Notes: generated by a model not told the origin, from the sequence alone. DNA of 64,000 nucleotides from Microbacterium yannicii (GCF_024055635.1 NZ_JAMXMB010000008.1:186001-250000); one strand, 5' to 3'. Shown: positions 38,200-48,198, counted from the stretch's first letter. A program made the numbers and translations.

Positions 38200-39579
38200 T
38201 CACTCCTCGGGCGCGTTGTGCGTCGAGGCCGAGAGCAGCAGCCGCACCGCGACGGCCGTCGCGACCAGCGTCACGCCCGCGGCCAGCAGGAAGGGCAGCC
38301 GCAGATCGATGCGTGCCACCCAGCCGCCGAGCAGCGTCGCGAACGGGAAGATGCCCCAGGTGAGGGTGCGGCTGATGCCGAGGACTCGACCGAACAGGTG
38401 CCCGGGCACGATCCTCTGGCGCAGCGCGCCCCACGGCACGTTCCAGATCGACACCGCCGCTGCCATGGTGGCGTAGGCGATGGTCGCCGAGATCGCCTCC
38501 GGCGCGGCCCACACGCCGGCGAGCCCGATCGCGGCGACGATGTTGGCGCCGAGCATGACCTTGCCGCGTCCGAACTTCGCGACGAGCGACGCCGCGGCGA
38601 GCGAGCCGCCGAGGCCGCCCAGCCCGATCCCCGCCGTCACGAGTCCGATGGCCGCCGGTGCGACGCCGTGCACATCGAGGAAGTACAGGAACACCGGCGC
38701 CTGGGCGAAGGCGAACGCACAGCCGACGATCGAGGTGAAGACGACCATCGAACGCAGGAACCGGTGCCGCCAGAGATAGACGAGCGCTTCACGGGCCGAC
38801 ACGTTCGACGGTGCGGATGCCTCGACGTCGGCGGTCGCGTCGACCTCGGGGCCCATGTCGGCCGCCGCGAGCGGCTCTCCCGCGGCGACACCGGCCTCTG
38901 CCCTCGCTGCTGCACTGCCGCCGGGCGTGCGGTCCGCCCGGAGGGGACGCGCGGCCGACAGCGGCAGCATCACGGCGAGGACGATGGGGATGAGATAGCC
39001 TGCGGCGCCCACCCAGAGCGGCAGCGCCAGCGCGACGGCGAACAGGACGCCGCCGATCGGCGAGGCGATGAAGCTGTCGATCGTGATCTGCGCCGCCTGC
39101 AGCCAGCCGTTGGCTCGATCCAGTGCGGGACGCTGCACGACGCTGGGGACGATGGAGTTCGTCGCATTGTCGAAGAGCGTCTCGCCCAGGCCGAACACCA
39201 GCACACCGGCGAACAGCCACCAGATGTCGATGGCACCCGCGACCGTGAGTGCTGCGAGCCCGACGGCCGCGAGCCCGCGAAGCCCGTTGGCGATCGCCAT
39301 GATCCATCGGCGGTCGAACCGATCGACGATCATGCCCGCGGGCAGTCCGAAGACCAGCCAGGGCAGGAACGCCAGGGCGCCGAGTGCGGAGATGGCGAGG
39401 GGGTCGCGGGTGAGCGTCGTCGCGATGAGCGGCACGGCGACGCGCCCCACTCCGTCGGCCAGGTTGCTGAAGGCCGCCGCCGTCCACAGCTTGCCGAAAT
39501 CGCGGCCGAGCGGGACCTTGCCTGCGCGGCCGACCGGCGATCCGGTCTTCGCCACCGCGGTGTCGGTGCTCTCGCTCAT
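38200..39579 (-). CDS. MFS exporter
   Basis: Major facilitator of 459 residues, drug/siderophore exporter type (EntS-like), with twelve helices and an insertion of about 45 residues in the central loop ([14 protein letters not shown]...). Landmarks include [43 protein letters not shown] in loop 2-3, and a second half starting [14 protein letters not shown]. The ATG overlaps the stop of the 76-residue gene (ATGA), placing it under the ArsR-type regulator. Export of a toxic compound is the likely role. Confidence 0.9.
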   Translation of the reverse strand: MSESTDTAVAKTGSPVGRAGKVPLGRDFGKLWTAAAFSNLADGVGRVAVPLIATTLTRDPLAISALGALAFLPWLVFGLPAGMIVDRFDRRWIMAIANGLRGLAAVGLAALTVAGAIDIWWLFAGVLVFGLGETLFDNATNSIVPSVVQRPALDRANGWLQAAQITIDSFIASPIGGVLFAVALALPLWVGAAGYLIPIVLAVMLPLSAARPLRADRTPGGSAAARAEAGVAAGEPLAAADMGPEVDATADVEASAPSNVSAREALVYLWRHRFLRSMVVFTSIVGCAFAFAQAPVFLYFLDVHGVAPAAIGLVTAGIGLGGLGGSLAAASLVAKFGRGKVMLGANIVAAIGLAGVWAAPEAISATIAYATMAAAVSIWNVPWGALRQRIVPGHLFGRVLGISRTLTWGIFPFATLLGGWVARIDLRLPFLLAAGVTLVATAVAVRLLLSASTHNAPEE

Positions 39580-39806
39580 CGCGGGAGGATCCCGATGGCT
39601 GCGAGCGCCTCGGCCTCGCGCCGTGCGCCGCTCGCGGCGGCCTGTGCGGTCAGGGCGCGGCGTCGTTCGGCGCCGACCCGACGTTCCACCCGTGCCAGGA
39701 CGAAGGCGTCGATGGCGGCCGCCGCGCGCAGCAGGGTGCGGTCGAAGCGGGTGGCGGGTGTCACGAAGCCGTGCCGTGCCGCTTCGCCTGCGGTGATGGT
39801 GGTCAT
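39576..39806 (-). CDS. 76-residue helical protein in the ArsR-MFS operon
   Basis: Protein rich in Ala and Arg with no known domain. It looks like a basic amphipathic helical protein: [40 protein letters not shown] heptads through the middle (residues 18-55). No membrane helix or cysteine. Both ends overlap neighbours by 4 nt (ATGA with the regulator before and the exporter after), so the three products should be made in fixed proportion. That suggests a link with the transporter or the regulator; none is proven. Confidence 0.75.
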   Translation of the reverse strand: MTTITAGEAARHGFVTPATRFDRTLLRAAAAIDAFVLARVERRVGAERRRALTAQAAASGARREAEALAAIGILPR

Positions 39807-40438
39807 GACTGTCCTCCTAGTTCTGGGAGCGGGAACAGATCTGCCCGGATGGTGACGGGGCGGACGCTCTCGCCGGTCTGGTTGCGGTTGTTCTCCACGG
39901 CCTCGTCGATCAGGGCCATGATCTTGAGAGCGAGCTCTTTGCTCTGCTCCGGCGTGAGTCGGGCGGTCGCCGTCGAGATGAGCGTTCCGTCCTGCCAGCT
40001 CTCGTCCTCGCCGGCGATGCCCCGGTTGATGAAGTCGAGCAGCTGATCGTTGCGGTTGCGCAGGAACTCGGTCATCACGACCTGCGTCGCAGCGCGGCCG
40101 GCGGGGGTCGCCATCGCGGAGGGGTTCGCGAATGAGACACCGCCGACGGGACGCTCCCACCACCGCTCCCGGCCGGTGCCGCGATCGGCGGCCTCGCGGA
40201 TCAGATCCTGCTTGGCGAGGGCCCGCAGGTGATAGCTCGTGGAGCCGCTGGACTCCCCCAGCCGCTCGGCCAGCGAACTGGCCGTCTGCGGACCGTACTG
40301 GCTGAGGATGTCGTAGATCCTCACCCGGAGCGGGTGCGCCAGCGCACGGAGGGCACCGGAGTCGAGGACCCGATCCTGGTTGCGGTGCTGCTCGCTGCGG
40401 GCGGCGGCATCCGATTCGTGCGCCTCGTTCTCTGCCAT
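39803..40438 (-). CDS. ArsR-type winged-helix transcriptional regulator
   Basis: Regulator of 211 residues. The helix-turn-helix (about 32-95) reads [48 protein letters not shown], of the ArsR/HTH_20 type. No arsenic-type cysteine pair is present, so it may sense an organic ligand through the long C-terminal half (100-211). The ATG at 40438 is 6 nt behind TATTCT on the minus strand (leaderless); a longer reading would run through its own operator. The operator array 40453-40508 is next to it, making autoregulation likely. Confidence 0.9.
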   Translation of the reverse strand: MAENEAHESDAAARSEQHRNQDRVLDSGALRALAHPLRVRIYDILSQYGPQTASSLAERLGESSGSTSYHLRALAKQDLIREAADRGTGRERWWERPVGGVSFANPSAMATPAGRAATQVVMTEFLRNRNDQLLDFINRGIAGEDESWQDGTLISTATARLTPEQSKELALKIMALIDEAVENNRNQTGESVRPVTIRADLFPLPELGGQS

Positions 40439-40444
40439 GGCCCC

Positions 40445-40537
40445 AGAATAGCCATGCAAAGAACTCTTTGCAAGCATGTCTTTGCAAGGGATGGTTTGCA
40501 AAGAGTTCTCGGCACCTGCGTCGCCCGCGACTAGGCT
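40445..40537. promoter_or_regulatory. Operator of four 14-bp units between divergent promoters
   Basis: Units begin at 40453, 40467, 40481 and 40495, exactly 14 bp apart: CATGCAAAGAACTC, TTTGCAAGCATGTC, TTTGCAAGGGATGG, TTTGCAAAGAGTTC. The first unit and the start of the second form an imperfect palindrome (40455-40472), and the outer units are inverted relatives (AGAACTCTTTGCAA / TTGCAAAGAGTTCT). The array fills the space between two -10 boxes, TATTCT (minus, 40445-40450) and TAGGCT (plus, 40532-40537), so it covers both -35 regions. It is the likely site of the ArsR-type protein. Confidence 0.8.
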
Positions 40538-40544
40538 GGACGCC

Positions 40545-42596
40545 ATGCCGAACGACAACCCGCTCCTCGCGTCCAGCAATCTTCCCTACGGGCTTCCGGA
40601 CTACGCCAAGATCCTTCCCGAGCACTACCTCCCCGCGTTCGAGCAGGCGTTCGCGGCGCACAGCGCGGAGGTGTCGGCGATCACACGGGTTCGGTCGATG
40701 CCGACGTTCGAGAACACCCTGGTCCCCCTCGAGGAGAGCGGCCGCCTCCTGGGCGACGTCGCGCGGACGTTCTACACCGTGTCCTCGGCGGATGCGACGG
40801 ACGAGATCCAGAAGATCGAGGAGCAGCTCGCGCCGCTCATGTCGGCGCACCAGGACTCGATCCAGCTCGACTCGGCGCTGTACTGGCGCATCAAGACCAT
40901 TCATGATCAGCTCGATCAGCTGGACCTCACGCCGGAACAGCGCTACCTCGTCGAGCGCCACTTCACCGAGATGTCCCACGCCGGCGCCGGCCTCGACGAC
41001 GAGGCCAAGAAGCGCCTGACCGAGCTGAACCAGCGCCTGTCGACCCTCACCACGCAGTTCGAGAAGAACCTGCTGGCCGACACCAACGACCTGGCTGTCG
41101 TCTTCGACGACGCCGGCCAGCTGAACGGGCTCTCGGAGGGCGAGCTCTCGGCCGCGGCGCAGGCAGCCGCCGAGCGCGGCCTGGACGGCAAGTGGGTGGT
41201 GACGCTCACCCTCTTCACCGGCCACCCCTACCTCTCGAGCCTCACCGACAGGGAGTCGCGCGCGCGCCTGCTCTCCGCATCACGCTCGCGCGGTTCGCGC
41301 GGCAATGAGAACGACAACCGTGCGACCCTGCTCGAGATCGTGCGCCTGCGCGCCGAGCGTGCGGCGATGCTCGGGTACGACTCCCACGCGGCGTACATCA
41401 CGTCGGACGAGACGGCCGGCTCCCCCGAGGCGGTCCACGACCTGCTCCGTCGCCTGGCGCAGCCTGCGGCGCGCAACGCGCGCCGCGAGCAGGAGAAGCT
41501 GCAGGCGATCATCGACGCCGGTGCTGAGCCCTTCCCGCTCGAGGCGCACGATTGGGCGTTCCACACCGAGAAGGTGCGGGCCGCCGAGTACGACCTCGAT
41601 CGATCGGCGCTGCGTCCCTGGTTCGAGGCGGAGCGCGTGCTCCAGGATGGCGTGTTCCGTGCCGCCACCGACCTGTACGGCATCACGTTCACCGAGCGCG
41701 GCGATCTCGGCGGATACCACCCCGACACCCGCGTGTTCGAAGTGCACAACGCCGACGGGTCGGCGCTCGGTCTCTACATCCTCGACCTGTACACGCGGGA
41801 CACCAAGCGCGGCGGGGCATGGATGAACTCCATCGTCCTGCAGTCGCGCCTACGCGGGACGCAGCCGATCGTCGTCAACAACCTGAACGTCCCGAAGCCG
41901 GCCGAGGGCCGGCCGACGCTGCTCAGTCTCGACGAGGTGACGACGCTGTTCCACGAGTTCGGTCACGCACTGCACGGGCTCTTCGCCACGGTGACGTACC
42001 CGCATTTCGCCGGCACGAATGTGTACCGCGACTTCGTCGAGTTCCCGAGCCAGGTGAACGAGATGTGGATCTACTGGCCCGAGATCCTCGCGTCGTACGC
42101 CCGCCACATCGACACCGGCGAACCGCTCCCCGCCGAGGTCGTGGAGAAGCTGCACGCGTCGGAGGCGTTCAACCAGGGCTTCGCGACCAGCGAGTATCTT
42201 GCTGCGGCGTGGCTCGACCAGGCATGGCACTCGCTCTCGGTCGATGAGGCCTCGGCCGACCTCGATGTGGCCGCGTTCGAGGCATCCGCTCTCGCCGACA
42301 TCGGTCTGGACAACCCGGTCGTGCCGACGCGGTACTCGTCCACGTACTTCGCGCACGTGTTCTCCGGCGGCTACAGCGCGGGCTACTACTCCTACATCTG
42401 GAGCGAGGTGCTCGATGCCGACACCGTCGAGTGGTTCCGCGAGAACGGCGGTCTCCGACGTGAGAACGGCGAACGCTTCCGCGGGCGGCTGCTGGGCGTC
42501 GGCGGATCGAAGGACCCGCTCGAGGCCTACCGCGACTTCCGTGGGCGGGATGCCGAGATCCAGCCGCTGCTGGAGCGTCGCGGCCTCGCCGACTGA
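40545..42596 (+). CDS. M3-family oligopeptidase (Dcp-like)
   Basis: Zinc metallopeptidase of 683 residues in the thimet/oligopeptidase A/Dcp family, acting on short peptides in the cytoplasm. The zinc site HEFGHALHGLF (HExxH) occurs at about residue 468. It has the M3 blocks LLDLYTRDTKRGGAWMN-like, NEMWIYWPE and YFAHVFSGGYSAGYYSYIWSE. No signal peptide. The ATG is 7 nt after TAGGCT, and the longer in-frame reading starts within the operator array. It is divergent from the ArsR-MFS operon and probably shares its control region. Confidence 0.92.
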   Translation: MPNDNPLLASSNLPYGLPDYAKILPEHYLPAFEQAFAAHSAEVSAITRVRSMPTFENTLVPLEESGRLLGDVARTFYTVSSADATDEIQKIEEQLAPLMSAHQDSIQLDSALYWRIKTIHDQLDQLDLTPEQRYLVERHFTEMSHAGAGLDDEAKKRLTELNQRLSTLTTQFEKNLLADTNDLAVVFDDAGQLNGLSEGELSAAAQAAAERGLDGKWVVTLTLFTGHPYLSSLTDRESRARLLSASRSRGSRGNENDNRATLLEIVRLRAERAAMLGYDSHAAYITSDETAGSPEAVHDLLRRLAQPAARNARREQEKLQAIIDAGAEPFPLEAHDWAFHTEKVRAAEYDLDRSALRPWFEAERVLQDGVFRAATDLYGITFTERGDLGGYHPDTRVFEVHNADGSALGLYILDLYTRDTKRGGAWMNSIVLQSRLRGTQPIVVNNLNVPKPAEGRPTLLSLDEVTTLFHEFGHALHGLFATVTYPHFAGTNVYRDFVEFPSQVNEMWIYWPEILASYARHIDTGEPLPAEVVEKLHASEAFNQGFATSEYLAAAWLDQAWHSLSVDEASADLDVAAFEASALADIGLDNPVVPTRYSSTYFAHVFSGGYSAGYYSYIWSEVLDADTVEWFRENGGLRRENGERFRGRLLGVGGSKDPLEAYRDFRGRDAEIQPLLERRGLAD

Positions 42597-42603
42597 CGCG
42601 CGG

Positions 42604-43722
42604 TCAGAGCAGGTCGAGCTCGCGCGCGAACGCCCGGACTCGATCGGCCATCGCCTCCGGCACCTCGGCGACCGCGAAATGTCCGCCTTCGTCGAGGCGC
42701 TCGAACGTGCGCAGGTCGCGATAGAAGCGCCGCGCGAGTGATTCCGGATAGTCGCCCTCATGGCGCTGGATGTGCACGGATGCCGGAATCACCACCGCAG
42801 GCATCTCATCGGGTTGATCGGCCCCTTCGTAATAAGGCCGGAACGAGGAGCCGATGCTCTGCGTCGTCCAGTAGATCATCGCCTCGGTGAGGATGCGCTC
42901 GCGCGAGATCCGGCGTTCGATCGACCGAGGATCTCCCGTGGGTGTGTCGCTCCATTCGACGAGCTTCTCCGCCAGCCAGGCGACCAGGCCCGCCGGGGAG
43001 TCGTTCAGTGCCGCAGCCAGGGTGTCCGGCCGCGTCGCCTGTACGTGACCGTAGGCGCCGTTCGCTCCTCCCCACTGCGCGAGGCGCGTGAAGAACGCCA
43101 CCTCGTCGGGCGCCGTGAGTTCCGGTCGCTCGGCCATCGAGGGGAAATGCGAATGCGTCACGATGACGCCGCTCACCGCGTCCGGATATGAGCCGGCGAT
43201 CAGATCGTTCACGTTGGCCGACACGTCCTCGCCGTAGGTGAGGTACTTCTCGTACCCCAGGACATCCGTCATGAGGGCGTGCATCGTGGCGGCGAGCCGC
43301 ACCTCGGTGATCGGCCCGTCGGTATAGGCCGAGGAATAGGCGAAACCTGGGAAGCTCGGCACCACGACGTGGAAGTCGGGCAGCAGGTCGGCGAAATCCA
43401 GCTGGAGCGCGAAGGTGTGCGGCCAGCCGTGCATGACCAGCAGCGCCGGGGCGTCAACGCGTTCGGAACGCAGGTGGGCGAAGTGGACGGTGCTGTCGCC
43501 GATCTCGGCGAGGAACTGCGGATGCCGGTTGAGCCACTGTTCCCGGGCTCGCCAGTCCCACGTGCGCCACGTCGCGACGAGCTCGGCGAGGTAGTCGGCG
43601 CTCATACCGGACTCCGGCCGGCGCGGCGAGTCGGGCAGCGGCCGGAACCGGGCCAGGCGATCGCGCAGATCGGCGAGGTCGGGATCGGGCACCTGGATCG
43701 AGAAGGGACGCGGACTGTTCAC
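42604..43722 (-). CDS. Epoxide hydrolase-like alpha/beta hydrolase (EHN)
   Basis: Hydrolase of 372 residues in the microsomal epoxide-hydrolase-like family. The N-terminal EHN domain (1-95) starts [22 protein letters not shown] and ends with the typical WNRHPQFL-like [17 protein letters not shown]. The alpha/beta fold has the oxyanion motif HGWP (98-101) and nucleophile D166 in YGEDVSANV; the usual form is GGDWG. A catalytic histidine lies in [10 protein letters not shown]. The GTG start follows TAGCTT by 6 nt. It faces dcp with a 7-nt gap. Substrate unknown; xenobiotic epoxides are plausible. Confidence 0.88.
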   Translation of the reverse strand: MNSPRPFSIQVPDPDLADLRDRLARFRPLPDSPRRPESGMSADYLAELVATWRTWDWRAREQWLNRHPQFLAEIGDSTVHFAHLRSERVDAPALLVMHGWPHTFALQLDFADLLPDFHVVVPSFPGFAYSSAYTDGPITEVRLAATMHALMTDVLGYEKYLTYGEDVSANVNDLIAGSYPDAVSGVIVTHSHFPSMAERPELTAPDEVAFFTRLAQWGGANGAYGHVQATRPDTLAAALNDSPAGLVAWLAEKLVEWSDTPTGDPRSIERRISRERILTEAMIYWTTQSIGSSFRPYYEGADQPDEMPAVVIPASVHIQRHEGDYPESLARRFYRDLRTFERLDEGGHFAVAEVPEAMADRVRAFARELDLL

Positions 43723-43731
43723 ACGCCGAAG

Positions 43732-44718
43732 CTACCCGGCACCGCCGACACTCTCTCGGACCCGCTGCATGGCCTCGCGGGTGCGCGCGAACGTGGGCAC
43801 CTCGATGTTGGCGAGGGCCGACACGGTGATCCCGGTCTCCGGGTCGTGCCGGCTGACCGCGGTCACGCCGTGGTCGCTTCCTGCCATGACGAGTTCGCGC
43901 TCGTCGAGCCACACACCGCGTCCGTAGCCGAGGCCGTCGCCGGTATCTGCGGTCGTCGCCTCCAGCGCCCGTTCCACGAGTTCCGGCGGCAGCACGCGGC
44001 CTGCGCGCAGGCCGACCCAGAACCGGTGCAGATCCGCGACCGTCGAATGCGCCCCGCCGTCGCCGGACCCGACGACGGGCAGCTCGAAGACGTTGGTGCG
44101 CCCGTCGTCCTTGTAGCCGGTGGCGGTTCCCGGCGGCAGCAGATCGGCGCGCGGGAAGCCGGAAGCCGTCATTCCGGCCGGTGCGAAGACCCGACGGGCG
44201 ACCAGATCTGCGAACGGCACATCCTGAGCAGCGCGCTCCGCAATGACCGCCAGAACCACGTATCCCCCGTTGCAGTACGAGAACCGCTCCCCCGCGCGGA
44301 ACTTCGTGGGGAAGCCGTCGAGCATCGGAAGGTACGCCGGCGTCGAGTCGAGCTGCTGAACGGGCAGGGTCAGCGGCGCGAGCGCGTCCACCTCCTCATC
44401 GAGGTAGTCGCCGATGCCGGAGGTGTGGGTCAGCAGGTGATCGACCGTGACGTCATCGGCGATGAGCGGCAGGTCGGTGCCGAGAAGCTCGCGGACGGGC
44501 GTGTCGAGGGACAGCAGCCCATCACCGACCAGGGACAGCACGGTCACTGCGGTGAACGTCTTCGTGCCGCTCGCCAGCCCGAAGCGGGTCTCCGGCGTGT
44601 GGAAGACGTCGAACGTGCGGTCCGCCACGCCGACGGCCCATTCGCCGAGGACGTCCTCGCCACGGCGCACACTGATGACCCCGTGGAACCCGTCGAGATC
44701 GGGAGCGAACGTGTCCAT
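43732..44718 (-). CDS. Serine beta-lactamase-fold hydrolase (class C-like)
   Basis: Protein of 328 residues of the beta-lactamase/D,D-peptidase superfamily (Pfam Beta-lactamase). It has the SxxK nucleophile motif SGTK (S50, K53), YCN (148-150) for the YxN motif and a [16 protein letters not shown] block. It lacks a signal peptide, so it is probably a cytoplasmic esterase or peptidase rather than an antibiotic-degrading enzyme. TACAGT is 6 nt before the ATG (leaderless). It ends 10 nt upstream of the epoxide hydrolase start; each gene has its own promoter box. Confidence 0.88.
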   Translation of the reverse strand: MDTFAPDLDGFHGVISVRRGEDVLGEWAVGVADRTFDVFHTPETRFGLASGTKTFTAVTVLSLVGDGLLSLDTPVRELLGTDLPLIADDVTVDHLLTHTSGIGDYLDEEVDALAPLTLPVQQLDSTPAYLPMLDGFPTKFRAGERFSYCNGGYVVLAVIAERAAQDVPFADLVARRVFAPAGMTASGFPRADLLPPGTATGYKDDGRTNVFELPVVGSGDGGAHSTVADLHRFWVGLRAGRVLPPELVERALEATTADTGDGLGYGRGVWLDERELVMAGSDHGVTAVSRHDPETGITVSALANIEVPTFARTREAMQRVRESVGGAG

Positions 44719-44786
44719 CCTGGAACTGTATCCCCGCCGCGCTGCCGGCGGTCCGGATGTGCTCGCTGCAGCGAGGGAACCGCAGG

Positions 44787-46055
44787 TCAGGCGCTCTTGC
44801 GCTTCTCCCTCAGGACCAGCGTGGCAGCCGCGCCCTCTTCGACGGCCGCCCGCGTCACCACGACCTTGTCGACGTCGTCGGTCGACGGGATCTCGAACAT
44901 GATCGGGCCGAGGACGTCCTCGAGGATCGCACGCAGACCGCGAGCACCGGTCTTGCGGGCCACGGCGAGGTCGGCGATGGCCTCGAGTGCCTCGCGATCG
45001 AACTCCAGGGCGACGCCGTCGAGTTCGAACATGCGCTGGTACTGCTTCACCAGCGCGTTCTTCGGCTCGGTGAGGATCTCCATCAGGGCCTCACGGTCCA
45101 GCGGGGACACCGACGCGACGACCGGAAGGCGGCCGATGAACTCGGGGATCAGGCCGAACTTGTGGAGGTCTTCGGGCTGCACGTCGCCGAACAGGTTCAG
45201 ATCCTCGTCCTTGCGGTGCAGCGAGGCGCCGAAGCCGACGCCGTGCTTGCCGACCCGCGACGAGATGATGTCTTCCAGCCCGGCGAAGGCGCCCGCGACG
45301 ATGAACAGCACGTTCGTCGTGTCGATCTGGATGAATTCCTGGTGCGGGTGCTTGCGACCGCCCTGCGGGGGCACCGAAGCGACAGTGCCTTCCAGGATCT
45401 TCAGGAGCGCCTGCTGGACGCCCTCTCCCGACACGTCGCGGGTGATCGACGGGTTCTCGGCCTTGCGGGCGATCTTGTCGACCTCGTCGATGTAGATGAT
45501 GCCGGTCTCGGCGCGCTTGGTGTCGAAATCGGCCGCCTGGAGGAGCTTCAGCAGGATGTTCTCGACGTCTTCACCGACGTAGCCGGCCTCCGTCAGCGCT
45601 GTCGCGTCGGCGACGGCGAACGGCACGTTGAGGCGCTTGGCCAGCGTCTGCGCGAGATAGGTCTTGCCGCAGCCGGTGGGGCCGAGAAGCAGGATGTTGC
45701 TCTTCGCGAGCTCGATCTCGTCGGCGCGCTGCTCGGCGGACTGGATCGTGCCGTGGGCGCGCACCCGCTTGTAATGGTTGTACACGGCCACCGAGAGCGC
45801 CCGCTTGGCGTCGGTCTGCCCGACGACGTACTCCTCGAGGAACGCGAAGATCTCACGCGGCTTGGGCAGATCGAAATCCGCGACGACGCCCGAGGAGGAC
45901 TCGGCCATGCGCTCTTCGATGATCTCGTTGCAGAGCTCGACGCATTCGTCGCAGATGTAGACGCCCGGTCCTGCGATCAGCTGCTGGACCTGCTTCTGGC
46001 TCTTGCCGCAGAAGGAGCATTTGAACAGGTCGGCGCTCTCACCGATGCGTGCCAT
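44787..46055 (-). CDS. clpX: ClpX, ATPase subunit of ClpXP protease
   Basis: Protein-unfolding AAA+ ATPase of 422 residues. The N-terminal zinc domain has C13, C16, C35 and C38. The Walker A motif GPTGCGKT lies at 125-132 and Walker B in [10 protein letters not shown]. The pore loop GYVGEDVE and the ClpP-docking loop [12 protein letters not shown] (the IGF-type loop reads IGR-like here) follow. A strong AAGGAGG precedes the ATG, which fixes the start. It follows clpP2 after a 215-nt gap containing a hairpin and TAGGCT, so it can be transcribed separately. Confidence 0.98.
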   Translation of the reverse strand: MARIGESADLFKCSFCGKSQKQVQQLIAGPGVYICDECVELCNEIIEERMAESSSGVVADFDLPKPREIFAFLEEYVVGQTDAKRALSVAVYNHYKRVRAHGTIQSAEQRADEIELAKSNILLLGPTGCGKTYLAQTLAKRLNVPFAVADATALTEAGYVGEDVENILLKLLQAADFDTKRAETGIIYIDEVDKIARKAENPSITRDVSGEGVQQALLKILEGTVASVPPQGGRKHPHQEFIQIDTTNVLFIVAGAFAGLEDIISSRVGKHGVGFGASLHRKDEDLNLFGDVQPEDLHKFGLIPEFIGRLPVVASVSPLDREALMEILTEPKNALVKQYQRMFELDGVALEFDREALEAIADLAVARKTGARGLRAILEDVLGPIMFEIPSTDDVDKVVVTRAAVEEGAAATLVLREKRKSA

Positions 46056-46104
46056 GCCGCTCCTCCTTGTGACCTCAGGGGACGAGCCCCCCAGCTGTTC
46101 TCCG

Positions 46105-46110
46105 AGCCTA
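46105..46110 (-). promoter_or_regulatory. -10 box of clpX
   Basis: TAGGCT on the minus strand about 50 nt before the clpX ATG, giving a short leader with the AAGGAGG ribosome-binding site. The -35 is not clear. Confidence 0.5.
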
Positions 46111-46201
46111 ATAGCTGACGCCGACATGCGGCGGCATTGCGACACGCGTTGTGGAATCGCCGGTTTCGCGCTGAGCGGACGCCGCGCCGCGGCGGCGCGA
46201 C

Positions 46202-46241
46202 GACGCCCCGCCGCCCGGGGGAATCCGGACGACGGGGCGTC
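46202..46241 (-). terminator. Hairpin after clpP2
   Basis: GACGCCCCG / CGGGGCGTC stem with inner CCGG pairs, 30 nt after the clpP2 stop. There is no T-run, but its position between clpP2 and the clpX promoter fits a partial terminator. Confidence 0.6.
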
Positions 46242-46270
46242 GATGAACCGCTGGCGGGTGTCGGAAGCGA

Positions 46271-46951
46271 CTACTTGGTCAGCGCCGCCTGCTGGCCGCG
46301 CTTGCGCGTCGTCAGCACCTGGTCGACGAGACCGTACGTGACGCTCTCCTCGGCGGACAGGATCTTGTCGCGGTCGATGTCCTTGTTCACCTCTGCCTGC
46401 GTCTTGTTCGAGTGCTTGGCGAGGGTCTCTTCGAGCCACGTCCGCATGCGGAGGATCTCCGCGGCCTGGATCTCGATGTCGGACGCCTGACCGTGTCCCG
46501 CCTCGCCCACGGCGGGCTGGTGGATCAGGATGCGGGCGTTCGGCAGCGCCAGACGCTTGCCGGGCGCGCCTGCAGCCAGCAGCACGGCGGCCGCCGAAGC
46601 CGCCTGACCGAGTACGACGGTCTGGATCTGCGGCGACACGTACTGCATGGTGTCGTAGATCGCCGTCATGGCCGTGAACGAGCCGCCGGGCGAGTTGATG
46701 TACATGATGATGTCGCGGTCGGGATCCTGGCTCTCGAGCACGAGCAGCTGGGCCATGACGTCGTCCGCCGACGCGTCGTCGACCTGCACGCCGAGGAAGA
46801 TCACGCGATCCTCGAACAGCTTGTTGTAGGGGTCCTGGCGCTTGTAGCCGTAGGCCGTGCGCTCCTCGAACTGCGGCAGGATGTAGCGGCTGCCGGGCAT
46901 CTGGAGGCCTTGCGGGGCCTGAGGCGCTCCGCCGAAGGTGGGGGTCTGCAT
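46271..46951 (-). CDS. clpP2: ClpP protease subunit 2
   Basis: Serine peptidase of 226 residues. The catalytic serine lies in [12 protein letters not shown], the histidine in ILIHQP and the aspartate in [12 protein letters not shown]. The N-terminus is extended ([22 protein letters not shown]), as in other actinobacterial ClpP2, likely a propeptide. With ClpP1 it should form the mixed 14-mer typical of actinomycetes, in which the partner ClpX docks on one ring. It is 33 nt after clpP1, with only a weak ribosome-binding site. Confidence 0.97.
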   Translation of the reverse strand: MQTPTFGGAPQAPQGLQMPGSRYILPQFEERTAYGYKRQDPYNKLFEDRVIFLGVQVDDASADDVMAQLLVLESQDPDRDIIMYINSPGGSFTAMTAIYDTMQYVSPQIQTVVLGQAASAAAVLLAAGAPGKRLALPNARILIHQPAVGEAGHGQASDIEIQAAEILRMRTWLEETLAKHSNKTQAEVNKDIDRDKILSAEESVTYGLVDQVLTTRKRGQQAALTK

Positions 46952-46984
46952 TCCGGGTTCTCTCTCTTTCGCCTTCGGGTGCCG

Positions 46985-47578
46985 TCAGCTCGCGGAGACG
47001 GCGGTGCCGCCGCCGCCGATGACGTCGAGCGCCGAGTCGCGGATGTGGTCGACGAAGCCGTACTCGAGCGCCTCGGGTGCCGTGAACCAGCGATCGCGGT
47101 CACCATCGGCGTTGATCTGCTCGACGGTCTTGCCGGTCTGCGACGCCGTGATCTCGGCGAGGCGCTTCTTCATGTCGAGGATCAGCTGCGCCTGCGTCTG
47201 GATGTCGCTCGCGGTGCCGCCGAACCCGCCGTGCGGCTGGTGCAGCAGCACACGGGCGTTCGGCGTGATGTAGCGCTTGCCCTTGGTGCCCGCGGTGAGC
47301 AGCAGCTGCCCCATCGACGCGGCCATGCCGATGCCGACCGTCACGATGTCGTTGGGCACGAACTGCATGGTGTCGTAGATCGCCATCCCGGCCGTGATCG
47401 ACCCGCCCGGCGAGTTGATGTACAGGTAGATGTCCTTCTCGGAATCCTCGGCGGCGAGAAGCAGGATCTTCGCGCAGATCTCGTTGGCGTTGTCGTCACG
47501 CACCTCCGACCCCAGCCAGATGATGCGGTCCTTCAGCAGCCTGTCGAAGACGCTGGTCGCGACAAGTGGTTCGGCCAT
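46985..47578 (-). CDS. clpP1: ClpP protease subunit 1
   Basis: Serine peptidase of 197 residues. The catalytic serine is in GMAASMGQ, the histidine in VLLHQP and the aspartate in [17 protein letters not shown] sits before the ATG. It shares the INSPGGS motif with ClpP2 but has a shorter N-terminus. First of clpP1-clpP2; TAGATT upstream may be the promoter. Actinomycetes use ClgR for these genes; only a half-site (GTTCGCC, plus strand about 47643) is visible here. Confidence 0.97.
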   Translation of the reverse strand: MAEPLVATSVFDRLLKDRIIWLGSEVRDDNANEICAKILLLAAEDSEKDIYLYINSPGGSITAGMAIYDTMQFVPNDIVTVGIGMAASMGQLLLTAGTKGKRYITPNARVLLHQPHGGFGGTASDIQTQAQLILDMKKRLAEITASQTGKTVEQINADGDRDRWFTAPEALEYGFVDHIRDSALDVIGGGGTAVSAS

Positions 47579-47608
47579 GTGTACTCCTGTTTCCTTGGGT
47601 CGCCATCG

Positions 47609-47614
47609 AATCTA
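47609..47614 (-). promoter_or_regulatory. Candidate -10 box of clpP1P2
   Basis: TAGATT on the minus strand 30 nt before the clpP1 ATG, in the 79-nt gap after the TPR gene. It would give a short leader with the AGGAG site. Confidence 0.5.
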
Positions 47615-47657
47615 CCGGCGCGCCACGAGTGACCCGCCCGTGTTCGCCCTGGGCAGA

Positions 47658-48149
47658 TCAGGGCGTGTGCCCGGCCAGCTCGTCGGCGTAGGACGTCACC
47701 GAACGGGCGTATCGACTGAGGTGAGGGGCGAGGGTTCGCAGCGCGAGGGATGCGGCCTCCCGCTCGCGTCCGAGCGAGACCAGCGCCAGCGCGAGAAAGG
47801 CCGAGGCCTCATCCTGAAGAGGAGAGGCGGGCCGCCGCGCGACCTCGGCTCGCAGCATCGACACGGCCTCCTCCGCCCGCCCGAGATTGCGCAGCGTACT
47901 GGCGAGCTGGATCACGGCCTGCGGTCGGTGCACGGCGTCGAGACCCGCGTCGAGTGCGGCACGATACAACGGGGCCGCTTCGGCCTCGAGCCCCGCGGCA
48001 TCGCGCGCGCCGGCACGCTCGAACAGCGCGACGGGGTCACCGGCGGCTCGTTCGGCAGCCAGCGCGTCGATGCGCACCAGCCGGTCATCGTCGCTGAGCG
48101 CGTCTTCGTTCCAGACGGCCTCGACACGAGTGGTCCAGTCGTCGTGCAC
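47658..48149 (-). CDS. Small TPR-repeat protein
   Basis: Protein of 163 residues made of helical tetratricopeptide-like repeats (TPR_5 type): PVALFERAGARDAAGLEAEAAPLYRAALDAG, AVIQLASTLRNLGRAEEAVSMLRAEVARRP and AFLALALVSLGREREAASLALRTLAP. No signal or catalytic site, so a binding role. GGAGGAA precedes the GTG start. It lies between tig and clpP1 and may assist folding or turnover. That link is by position only. Confidence 0.85.
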   Translation of the reverse strand: MHDDWTTRVEAVWNEDALSDDDRLVRIDALAAERAAGDPVALFERAGARDAAGLEAEAAPLYRAALDAGLDAVHRPQAVIQLASTLRNLGRAEEAVSMLRAEVARRPASPLQDEASAFLALALVSLGREREAASLALRTLAPHLSRYARSVTSYADELAGHTP

Positions 48150-48170
48150 GGTTCCTCCTCGATGAAGAAA

Positions 48171-48198
48171 GGGGACGGATGCCGCGGCATCCGTCCCC
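48171..48198 (-). terminator. Terminator after tig
   Basis: A perfect 12-bp stem (GGGGACGGATGC / GCATCCGTCCCC) around CGCG, followed on the minus strand by CTTTCTTC. This is a good rho-independent type and ends the trigger-factor mRNA ahead of the TPR gene. Confidence 0.85.

Noticed and set aside
40453..40508. CRISPR array or plasmid iterons
   Set aside because: The 14-bp units have no spacers and there are no cas or rep genes. The position between divergent promoters fits an operator.
43732..44718. Antibiotic-resistance beta-lactamase
   Set aside because: The SxxK and YxN motifs show the fold, but there is no signal peptide and no resistance context. It is better read as an esterase or peptidase of that superfamily.
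47640..47660. ClgR operator upstream of clpP1
   Set aside because: Only a half-site resembling GTTCGCC is visible; the second half of the palindrome is missing.
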